Source: Maea johnstoni
Taxonomy: Eukaryota; Annelida; Polychaeta; Spionida; Magelonidae
Reading direction: 5' to 3'
Assembly: GCA_963942565.1 (NCBI GenBank)
Contig: OZ012695.1
Coordinates: 13,853,246 to 13,917,245 of the forward strand
Length of the DNA stretch: 64,000 bases
Made by a program: the position numbers and the translations under genes. Below, piece after piece: positions 55,577 to 64,000 of the stretch (positions are counted from its first letter, which is position 1; each line of letters opens with the position of its first letter). The notes under the pieces are model-generated. The model saw only the letters and a program-made list of their open reading frames with translations. It was not told the origin of the DNA and ran no database searches.

Positions 55577-55730
55577 ATTAAGACCTCGCCAGGCTGGTGT
55601 GTTGGAAAACCCAAGGCCTCGGGAGGTCTGATGCATCTCACAGCCTCTGGCCTGTGGCCTTCGGCTGTGAGATGCATCAGACCCCCTCGGTCATGGGTTT
55701 TCCAACACAGCAGCCTGGCTCGATCTTAAT
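55577..55730. repeat. 154 bp palindromic element
   Basis: ATTAAGACCTCGCCAGGCTG at 55577 is mirrored by CAGCCTGGCTCGATCTTAAT ending at 55730. Inner arms GAGGTCTGATGCATCTCACA / TGTGAGATGCATCAGACCCC are nearly perfect around a loop near 55650. Arms are about 70 bp. No ORF of substance. Confidence 0.8.
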
Positions 55731-55837
55731 CCCTATACCAATATATCATCCCTGCCCTGTTACAGTTACTCTATATTCACAGTCCGGAGTTCATAATGAA
55801 TTACAAACTGACATTCTTCAAAGCCTGATATCATGGA

Positions 55838-55985
55838 AAAGCTCCAACGTGTGCAAGGCTATCATACATGAAATTAAAGCTGAACAACAGGGCTTTCCAG
55901 AAATGTATGGTAGAATTGGCCCCCCAATATGAAACCGACCAACCCTCTGGCTCACGGACTAATTGTTTGTCGAATTAATTCTCCT
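55838..55985 (+). repeat. Inverted repeat arm paired with 51753-51900
   Basis: Contains AAGCTCCAACGTGTGCAAGG, CTATCATACATGAAATTAAA, GGGCTTTCCAGAAATGTATG, CCCCAATATGAAACCG and TGGCTCACGGACTAATTG. The encoded peptide ends GRIGPPI and a stop. The two arms sit symmetrically about the middle of the 8.3 kb element. Confidence 0.6.
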
Positions 55986-56362
55986 GAATTGGTCAATGAA
56001 AGGGCACAATTTCGATTCGCCAAAAGTGACTTTACATACATTAAAGAGTGCTTGGCAAACCAGAAGGCTGTGGTGTATTTCAAATAGACTGACAATGTAG
56101 GACCGTCAAATATTTGCAATATAGTAGTATCATGATCATATATGTGATAATTCACTGTGTAAGATACAAGCACAAGTGAAAATTTTGTAATAAAGACAAT
56201 TTCTGTTTTGTATAGTTTTTCTTTAGATTTTATGTAATTCTATACAATTCTATATTTTATTCATGCCATGTATACCTTTTTGTTATTGTAAGCTACAGTT
56301 TAAAGCAAGATATAGATCATCCAATTTCATTTCATTTACTTTTTCAATATTTGGTAAAAATG

Positions 56363-57107
56363 GTAGTGTCCGCAACATGTAAACATTGATAACAATCCAT
56401 ATATCTTTTCAATGTAAGATAAGAAATATCTTATCAGTGCATTGTGATATCAATTCTGTAAATCAAAGAAAGAATGAAGACTGAACTTTAATGTGAAAAG
56501 GTGAAATTTCCTCATTGTATATACTATCTTAATTCAAAAGTACAACTTTGCCAAAAGCGGTTCTTTTATACTGACCAATTAAGAGGTCATTACCTGTAAT
56601 TCTATTTGTTCTGCCAATATGCTCAAGTAATTTGGCTAAAAAGATATGTTTTTTCTATTTATGTTATTGCTCTGTCAATAAAACAATTTTCAAATACACC
56701 ATGTGCCTGTTGTAGTGTCCGCAACAAAAAGGGGTTGCTTTCCTTATTGTTATGGGAGTAAAATATGGATGCACATTGAATGATTCACTTGTTAAATCAG
56801 TTAGATAACATATCAAAGACATAAGTCATGGCTACTTTAGCCCTGAATTTGCAAGTATTTTATCTGTATGATAGTTGAAAGTAAAGTAAATTTCTGTGAA
56901 CAAAATGGTCAGCAAAAGTGTATAATCTCCTAATTTTGTTCATGTGGATAGCACAAATACTAAAGATCTCTGGAACCTTGACTCTATTTAAACTTATCAC
57001 ATATATCCATAAAAGTTGACCAAAAGTTGTATTCTTTGCAAGCTGTTCACCTGAGTCCTGAAATGGCCATAAGAATATAAGACCAATGGAAATGTAGTGT
57101 CCGCAAC
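56363..57107 (+). repeat. Right subterminal cluster of GTAGTGTCCGCAAC
   Basis: Exact copies at 56363-56376, 56712-56725 and 57094-57107, all plus strand and spaced by about 350-380 bp. The last is followed by GGT, as in the left copy at 49642 (CAACGGT). The orientation is the same as in the left cluster, unlike the inverted orientation of the TIRs. Confidence 0.75.
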
Positions 57108-58051
57108 GGTGAAATTGTCTAGCAAAAGGTACTGACATACCATTGACTGCAACTTTTTAACCGTGATAGATAACTTCAGGAAACTTCAGGATCTTATGGG
57201 GAAGGGTTTGGGCAAAACATTAAGAACATTACTTTTGCTCCATGATGACCTTCATTTTTTGATGGTAGTGCAAATTTAGTGACACCCTGATTGTGGCTAA
57301 CCCGTTTACTCATTCATGCCTGGAGATTACCTTGACTGCTTTTGTTTGGATCCGGGATTATTTTTAGAAATAATTCCAAAATTAAGCTTGGATTGGAAAA
57401 TATTTGGAGGGGAGTAGTTAGTTTCTTATTTACATTTCTGCTTCAAATATTCTCTGAACACTGTTTTGTTAAAGATATATTATCAATAAAGGCTGGAGGT
57501 GTTGGGTGCTACATTCATGAACATGTTAATATCACTTTAGATGGATGTAAGTTTCACAAAATGTTTTATATGTAACACCATTGAACTATTTATACCTGCG
57601 AAGTACACTTACATGTATCTGTCACATACAGACAAAGATATACACACTAACTTGATGACGCAGCAAATCTTTTGAGTGTTAATTTTGGTTCATAGACTTT
57701 CTTTTAATTGTTCTCTCATATCTCTATTTAATGAGTCATTATTTAGTGTTTAGTCCTAATTTATACACTTGTCATTTTATATCGATGCAGTTTGTGCATC
57801 AAAGCGAATAAACAAATATCAATTGTATTGATATTATTATTGGAAAGAGATCTGACCTAATGTTTCGATGATCATCTTGATATATGGCGAGAGAAAATAA
57901 ATAAAATTTATGCACACTCCCTTCATAAGTAGTGATCCACCTCTGTGAGTTGCTGATTTGTTTAAGCAGGTTTTGGTTTTGCGCACTTCCCCCAGAGCGC
58001 GAAAAGCGCAAAATTAAATCTGATAAAATATATTTTATGTATATACAGTAC

Positions 58052-58889
58052 CTGTGTGCGTGTCATTATGCGAAAAGGTCATAGGGTACGCCTCGAGTTC
58101 CTCCGTAATGGATGCCATGTTGTCCAAATAATTTCCTACATATTTGCGGAATATCTCGGAACAATCCTTCTCATGCTTGGCACAGTGAATACGCACAAGC
58201 TCCCTCCATAGTGGTAGGGCTTTAAGATGGCGCCTTGGGGAACTCTCTAAAGCACCGTCAAAATCGCCCTCTATTTCCGCCGTTCTGCCCATGAAATCGG
58301 CGTTAAATTTTGCCAGCTCTCGTAGGACAGCATACCGCGTCTTGTTTGTCCAGTTTGGATCTATAATCTGCCCTCCTATTTCAACTTCGTCCTGGCTGAT
58401 ATATTCCATGACAACGACAAATATTTCGCGATCTGCATCCAAAACTGTGTGGAAAGGTTTGGGACGAATTCTCGCCAGCTGTTTGTTTTTCATTGCATGG
58501 CGCGCGGTGAGGACCTCGAGCTCAGACATACGTGACCCGCCCAGGCCGTCCAGGAAATACTGCTGCCCTATGTTCCACGACTCCTCTCCAAAAGCCTGCA
58601 TCAAGCCTATCCACCCTGCCGTCGCCTCCTCGCTCGTAGATCTACTCTTGAGAATGACGTTCGCTATTGTTTTATTGCCTACAGAATCACGACCACAGAC
58701 CTCGAATTTGAAGAAGCCCTTTAACTTGGTTCCAGTGTCGATATTTTCACTAAGCACGCTATTGATGGCAACCCCTACCTCCATGTCCAACGGCTTCCAA
58801 CTGATGAGTTCCATCTCCATTCCTTTTGCGACCTCTGTGAAAAAGGCATCAGTAAGATCCGTCCAGTAAAATCCTTTAGGAGCTGTCAT
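58052..58889 (-). CDS. Kinase-fold phosphotransferase, exon 1 (residues 1-279)
   Basis: From ATG 58889: MTAPKGFYWTDLTDAFFTEV. The N-lobe has KTIANVILKSR with K81 as the likely ATP-contacting Lys, MSELEVLTARHA as the following helix, and VVVMEYIS (M161-E162) as the hinge. The C-lobe begins with a helical segment (LPLWRELVRIHCAKHEKDCS) and ends FSHNDTHT, with H274 and D276 of the catalytic HxD. This is the APH/choline-kinase/EcKinase-like fold, which phosphorylates small-molecule hydroxyls. The substrate cannot be inferred. The donor CAG|GTACTG ends the exon at 58052. Confidence 0.85.
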
Positions 58890-59143
58890 TATTGGTAGTA
58901 TACTTGAGGCAGAATAATACAGTTGAAAAGTGACAATTCTGTTTTATCTCTACCCTGTAAGAGGGACTTGTGTGAACGAGAGAACAGACTGTAGAGCTGT
59001 ACGGCGACCTGACAACCTACACTAAGAGTTCATATTAAGCACACTTGTTTGGGAGCATTTTAACTCTTCCAATGCCACACCCACATATGCGTTTATGGTA
59101 ACATAACCTAGAACTATGCACGCAAGCAGGTGTGCAAGATATA
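58890..59143 (-). other. 5' flank of the kinase gene
   Basis: The presumed 5' UTR and promoter must lie here or beyond, but I find no TATA box or initiator I would commit to. A DNA element begins at 59144, only 255 bp upstream of the start codon. Confidence 0.4.
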
Positions 59144-60027
59144 CACTATGGGGCCAAATGGGCCCAAATGTAAAGGGGGCCTGTGTGCCTTACTAAAACG
59201 TTATGATATCTAGCCACCAAATAGCTTTCAGAGATATAAAACATTTTTTTTAAATCAAATGATATTGATATGCCTCTAATGATTTTGAGATGACCTTTAA
59301 CTCTGTATTTCAAACATATGTGACAAGTTACTATCCCCTGATAATACAAAAATAAGAGTACCACCCCCTTATTACCTTGGGCATCATACTCTAGTACATA
59401 TTTCCAAGAAAGTCAGTTCAGAAAAAGCAACTTTTGATCTTATTGATGAAGGATGATATGAAAATATATATTTGCTTTTCTTATGTCAACATCTATCTTT
59501 GAAATCTGCAATGACCTTTGACCTCAAAAATCCGAAAATTGGATACATCTTTGCAATGGAAGGAGATGCCAGGATGATCTTTTTTAAGATGATATCTACA
59601 CTTCCAGCTCTAACTAGTTAATATGCGATTATCATCTCGGTAGGGCGTACATGTCTGGCAGCAGAAGAAAAAATACATATGTTAATCTCAACCTTTGGAA
59701 AACATTTTCATTTTCGTACTTTTTCTACTGATTTCTTTGAGAATATAATATATTCTATAGTGCCTTGCCCAATATCGTATGAGAGCAGATTTTCCAATTT
59801 TACATAATTTTGGGGAGAAAATTTAATTAAAAGAGGGATATCATGAGAAAAAAATGTTTTCTTATTTCATTTCAAGGTCAATCAAGGTCCCTTGGGTTTA
59901 TTACGTTTTTTGTATCCACATTGGCCATCATGTTGCCAAAATATTGTGAGAATATGAAAATGAATAACAAAGATATGCCCATATATGTTCTCAACTTGAC
60001 AATTTGGACCCATTTAGCCCCACAGTG
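59144..60027. mobile_element. CACTATGGGG-ended non-autonomous DNA element, copy 2
   Basis: 884 bp with inverted ends CACTATGGGGCCAAATGGGC and TTGGACCCATTTAGCCCCACAGTG. It is the reverse complement of the 19306-19935 copy over most of its length, but longer by an internal segment (about 59400-59660). It carries TGACCT motifs (59291, 59513, 59519). It sits immediately upstream of the kinase gene. No ORF. Confidence 0.8.
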
Positions 60028-60301
60028 ATTCTAAATAATCTAAAAGGAGAACCTGACTCACCAATCTAAAGCCGCCCGCCCCCACCTACAATACTAGAGA
60101 AATAGGTAATTGGCTGTCAGAAGTTTCATTTTGATATGCACCATGCCTTTGGTGGACCAAATTTATATAAGATCGTCAAGCATAACAGGGTATTGAATTT
60201 TAACCAACAATTCCCATTACAATTTGGCATCTTGCATTTGTGAGGAAAATTGTGATTAACAGGACCCGAAAGGTTAAAACATTCCCTATGACGGTAGATA
60301 G
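60028..60301. other. No recognisable feature
   Basis: Short anonymous spacer before a TA array. Confidence 0.4.
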
Positions 60302-60432
<131 letters not shown>

Positions 60433-60496
60433 TATGCAGTATATTGCATCATGCTAGGCTTGTAAAGTGCTCCTTAAAGCGTCAATGTGAGCGTCA

Positions 60497-60791
<295 letters not shown>

Positions 60792-60884
<93 letters not shown>

Positions 60885-60900
60885 TATATATATATATATA
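60792..60900. repeat. (TA)n microsatellite
   Basis: A TA run with one ACACATATA interruption; third TA array within 600 bp. Confidence 0.95.
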
Positions 60901-61907
60901 AAACTGACGCGGCGACCTAGAATGCATGGGCGTGTTTTTATTCACGACAAACAGGCATCGATAGTTGGCTGATGTATGTCGAGTAGCGAGAGGGTGGAGG
61001 TTGATGTAGGAGGGGTGGGACGATATGGTCGATGAAGAATCTTAGAATGACGACACTGACAAAGGTCTAGTCTCTGAGCGACCTCTATTTGCAAAGAGGT
61101 TAACCAACTAAATGGTTTGATGATATAAACTTTTACTTGATATCATATTTGTACGATGGTGCAGGTGTAAACGGCAGAAAAAAAATAAAAGGAATTTTTG
61201 CAGTTCACACATGCACCATCGTATTTTCAGGAGATTATTTGACTAATTTGTTCTAAAGGAGAAATCCTTTCCATTGATAACCATGCATGATAACACGGTT
61301 TAAAAGCAATAGTCTTAAAGATAATTTTCTTGTAAAATAATTGTCATGGAAGTTGCTTTTTTTCTAGTATTAAATATACTGAAAGTACAATTTTTCGCGG
61401 AAAGCATAACTAACTCCTTAACTATATCTACAGATAATGTATAAAATTATATTTACTTTCAAACAATAAAATCACTTTTAGAGCTAATCTCGTTTTTACG
61501 ATCACAGATATATGCCAACAACATTTCTCAAAAATGTAATTCACATTCAAAAGCATGAACACAAGAGAAAGTGTGCAACCATAATTGACATTGTGATCAG
61601 TACATGGACGTTTGAAAGAGGTACATGATAAAAATACCCGTTCGCAATTCTTGACTCACCTTCACGTCAACTGCAAATAAAACGTACTATCCGCATGGCC
61701 AGATAAACTAGATGATTTCCCAAATGTATATAAGTCATCTCTCTGTCAATAAACAATCAATTGATCGTGTACATCGAATACTGCTAATAAAGTTATCGTC
61801 AAGAATTAACACTATCAACCAACCCACTGCTTACGCTCCTTTCGTTCAAAGATTCCTGAAAAACAACTAAACCCTGTCCTGTTGGTTTTCATTGGTTACC
61901 TGTCTCA
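60901..61907. other. No recognisable feature
   Basis: Anonymous sequence. The word TGCACCATCGTA occurs in both orientations near 61155 and 61211 (ACGATGGTGCAGGTG / ATGCACCATCGTAT), a small inverted pair. No gene-like frame. Confidence 0.4.
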
Positions 61908-62175
61908 ATATATGCTTTATTGACTAAATATCTCATTACAAAAGCTATAAATGTAGAAAAGGATGAAGTAAGGATACATAATAATAATCAAGTAAAGTAA
62001 ACAAGAACATTACGTTTCAAAACTAAATACACAACGAAACAGAAGGAGTACTATGTTACAATTGACCTAAACCGTAGCCAATGTACGGACAATGGACATC
62101 ATCCAGAGGAAAGGGGAATAGTGGGGTTATATTATCTTTACTGTTCCCTCTTTTTGTTTAATGTTACTCCTGTTT

Positions 62176-63190
62176 ATTATACCTCACGTGAAGATTCTTG
62201 ATTCTGATTGGTCAAGGGCCATGGATTAATCGTCATGATTTCCTCACTCCTTGGTGACAGGCTGTTGTCCTTAACAGCTCATGAATTATTCCGTTAATAA
62301 CGTAATAATCACCGCTACCGGTGAAACTAGGTCAATGCTCGATGCGCATGCGTGCATATTAAACGTCAGCCATCGCCTACGTGAAATCCACAAGGCTGAC
62401 CGCCTCAACTTTAAAATTGTGCCTAACAGGCACCAGGCAACGGATTTTTATCAAATAAAGAGAGAATTATACAAACAAATAAAATATGGTACGAACGTGA
62501 CTGGTTTTGGGGGGTGTTTCAAGTTATAGATATGAGCGCCCAGTTGTCTTGGCGCAGATGCTATTTTATAAATGCTCGTATCTCTAAGTTAGAGTCTAAC
62601 TGTGATGAGGCCAATAGACAGCATTTGCTAAACAACGGCCGGTACCACAGTTAGAGTTGCTCGAACTAATAAAGACAGTAAAAGTACAAACAAAAAAAGA
62701 AGGTTCAGTGTCTTGCTAATAAATAAGCACCTAGATTGATTAAGAGGCGGTATCAATAAATGGAGTTTAAACGTTTTCTGATACAAATTGTATTTGAAAA
62801 AGGAAGCGAAACATCGATTAGACCATTTGTTCATGTTTTCAGAAAATTCTCTGTCAAACTGAAAATGTCCTACGGTTGTACGTTTTGGGGCTTCTGTTGC
62901 ACTTTGATGCGTCAATGCAACGATTGGACATCCCTGTTATTGTAATTTGTAATTTCTTTACAAAAGAGTATTTATCCAAAATTTCTGGTGTTTGTCAATT
63001 TTCCCCTTTTGTGTTTTGTATGTTGTTCGGTATAATAAAACAAACATGACATCCCTGTGTGGTGTACAACAGGAATAACTCCCCGTCGAGAGGATTGTCG
63101 ACCTCGGGCTACGCCCTCGGGCGACAATCCTCTCTCGGGGGAGTTATTCCTGTCGTACACCACACAGGGATGTCATATTTGTATAATATA
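62176..63190 (+). mobile_element. Repeat R-F, copy 2 (long form)
   Basis: Starts TATACCTCACGTGAAGATTC and ends GATGTCATATTTGTATAATA. TATTATAC at the left end and its mirror GTATAATA at the right may be short inverted ends. It includes about 0.63 kb absent from copy 1. In that part an 82-codon frame (62281-62529) and a stretch with VEFKRFLIQIVFEKGSE-like text have no recognisable domain. Confidence 0.55.
63046..63176. repeat. 131 bp palindrome with a CG-rich loop
   Basis: ATGACATCCCTGTGTGGTGT is mirrored by ACACCACACAGGGATGTCAT. Inner arms CAGGAATAACTCCCCGTCGA / CGGGGGAGTTATTCCTG and GAGAGGATTGTCG / CGACAATCCTCTC are nearly perfect. Arms are about 55 bp with a loop ACCTCGGGCTACGCCCTCGG. A degraded relative lies at 55078-55173. 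Confidence 0.85.
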
Positions 63191-63303
63191 CCATGGATGT
63201 GTCGCCGAAAGCATCTGGAAACTGACCCTTTGCTCAGTTAATACCCCTGTTGGGCATCTGCATAAGATCAAAGATAGCGTGTCGTTTGAGTGGTCAAGTA
63301 CAC

Positions 63304-63538
63304 TACAGGCATTTAGTCCCTGCACCAGTTGACCGGATGTTTGCCAGTGCCTGGTTGTTAAAACACCAATGAATAAGATGTCAAAGAATATGCTAAGCAC
63401 ATCAATGACCAACGTTGCTTGCAAACCATATTACGCTCAGTTATAAGGTCATCCATACATCCGTGCCCAGAAAACGATGTGATAATCAAGCGTACATCTG
63501 GTCGTGTATTATGCCAGGGCAGCTGACACATTCAGCGC
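63304..63538 (-). mobile_element. MITE-1 copy inserted in R-B
   Basis: Starts TACAGGCATTTAGTCCCTGC and runs through GTTGACCGGATGTTTGCCAG and GGTCATCCATACATCCGTGC to ACACATTCAGCGCAG, where the terminal repeat is lost. It interrupts R-B copy 2 relative to copy 1. Confidence 0.75.
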
Positions 63539-64000
63539 AGTATTGTGGAGGGCTGTCTATGGCCTTGCTGAAACTGAAAGACCCCTTGAAACTATTCGTA
63601 AAGAGATGGGAATTTCTTCCCAGTTTTGGGTTTCTATCTTGTCGCGATATGACCTAAGATGTTGAAACCGACGTAAAAATCCCATGCCTTCCTTCCTTCA
63701 GCAAACATGATCTAGCCATTTTTTCGGATTTCCCCCTCAGCGTGGCGCTACATAGAGCTATATAATACATCACTGCGCTGCATGCCTGTGTCATAGACTC
63801 GCTACAAGTCTGTGATATCTGGCTCTTTCACTGATCTGACCTGAGTTGATTTCACTCCAGGTTTAGTTCTGAATAAATCCTCACTTGAGCTGTAGTCAGT
63901 ATTTCCAACTGCAACACATGACAACAGTGCTTCCATCTATAGTTTGAGAGAGACATCACACCTAATAAGTATGTATAGTGGTGGGGGCAATATACCTGAT

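Larger units (their letters stand above)
49048..57304. mobile_element. 8.3 kb TIR-bounded element in the kinase intron
   Basis: The left end CGGGTTAGCCACAATCAGGG at 49048 is exactly mirrored at the right end, finishing at 57304 (CCCTGATTGTGGCTAACCCG). Identity is perfect for 22 bp, with looser similarity inward (AGCAAATTTTACA / TAAATTTGCACTA). TTT flanks both ends, a possible 3 bp target duplication. Six GTAGTGTCCGCAAC motifs, all in plus orientation, lie within 0.8 kb of the left end and 1.0 kb of the right. It contains fragments of two orphan protein families (50666-51752 plus strand, 53100-54125 minus strand) and nested MITEs. The superfamily is unknown; it may be a decayed autonomous DNA transposon. 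Confidence 0.65.
48944..58051 (-). other. 9.1 kb intron of the kinase gene
   Basis: Starts GTACTGTATA and ends TTTTTCCTTTTTCAG on the minus strand. About 91 percent of it is the TIR-bounded element at 49048-57304; 104 bp and 747 bp of ordinary intron remain at the two sides. Confidence 0.8.
48525..58889 (-). other. Kinase-fold phosphotransferase gene (two coding exons)
   Basis: Gene span on the minus strand: exon 1 58889-58052, intron 58051-48944 (9,108 bp), exon 2 48943-48525. Coding lengths 838 and 419 nt sum to 1,257, exactly 419 codons including the stop. The donor reads CACACAG|GTACTG and the acceptor TTTTTCCTTTTTCAG|GAAACC. The split codon G|GA encodes Gly280 of the HNDTHTGNLWV motif. 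Without the 8.26 kb element in it, the intron would be about 0.85 kb. Additional untranslated exons cannot be excluded. Confidence 0.85.
61908..63800 (+). repeat. Dispersed repeat R-B, copy 2, interrupted
   Basis: 61908-62170 and 63190-63800 match copy 1 (46711-47800) in order and orientation. The copy is split by the R-F element (62176-63190) and again by MITE-1 (63304-63538), after GAGTGGTCAAGTA and before GTGGAGGGCTGTC. R-B is therefore older than both insertions. Confidence 0.7.

Noticed and set aside
58291-58869. 192-codon plus-strand frame opposite kinase exon 1
   Set aside because: It is the shadow of the kinase exon on the other strand; motifs and splice phase support only the minus strand.
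62281-62529. 82-codon frame in R-F copy 2 as a transposase
   Set aside because: No catalytic motif visible, and the segment is absent from the other R-F copy; kept only as an anonymous part of the repeat.

Overview
The window reads as animal nuclear DNA, probably from a marine invertebrate. The reasons are spliceosomal introns, dense transposon debris (CR1/L2-type and Tx1/L1-type LINEs, tRNA-derived SINEs, many short inverted-repeat elements) and long AT, CT and CA microsatellites. I cannot name the species. A deuterostome such as an echinoderm, hemichordate or lancelet is a guess. No prokaryotic gene layout, rRNA, functional tRNA or CRISPR array is visible. Most open frames in the window are translations of (TA)n, (CT)n or transposon relics.

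One host gene is well supported. It lies on the minus strand and encodes a 418-residue phosphotransferase with a kinase-like (APH/choline-kinase) fold. Exon 1 (58889-58052) and exon 2 (48943-48525) flank a 9.1 kb intron. A GT donor and a polypyrimidine-AG acceptor join in matching phase and rebuild the catalytic HNDxxxxN motif across the junction, followed by a DWE metal-binding motif. Nearly all of the intron (49048-57304) is bounded by inverted repeats that begin CGGGTTAGCC and carries six direct GTAGTGTCCGCAAC motifs near its ends. It holds remnants of two orphan repetitive protein families on opposite strands, plus smaller nested elements. This is the best candidate here for an undescribed mobile system.

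Region by region: 1-5.2 kb holds copies of a CAGT-ended, TA-targeting MITE (called MITE-1 here), a nested fold-back array with a 285 bp hairpin, and LINE scraps. 6.3-17.6 kb is dominated by (TA)n and (CT)n arrays, several of them hosting MITE-1 or a minus-strand CR1/L2 LINE, plus a tRNA-derived SINE at 11.5 kb. 19.1-28.7 kb holds a Tx1 scrap, a CACTATGGGG-ended element, a 5.3 kb long-TIR element without coding capacity but rich in AGGTCA repeats and RFX-like palindromes, and a 0.5 kb derivative of it. 31.2-33.5 kb is a LINE inserted in a MITE-1 copy with a visible target duplication. 34.8-42.2 kb is a composite in which two nearly identical 1.13 kb direct repeats enclose a CR1/L2 ORF2 joined tail-to-tail with a minus-strand Tx1/L1 ORF2. 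42.6-44.5 kb contains fold-back hairpins. 45.6-48 kb and 61.9-63.9 kb share a repeat that is interrupted by other elements in the second copy.

The only gene with an inferable cellular role is the kinase. Everything else is mobile or repetitive DNA whose nesting order can be read: (TA)n arrays receive MITE-1 and LINEs, MITE-1 receives a LINE and another MITE-1, and the kinase intron receives a large TIR element that in turn carries smaller MITEs. All coordinates of repeat ends were read by eye and may be off by a few bases.
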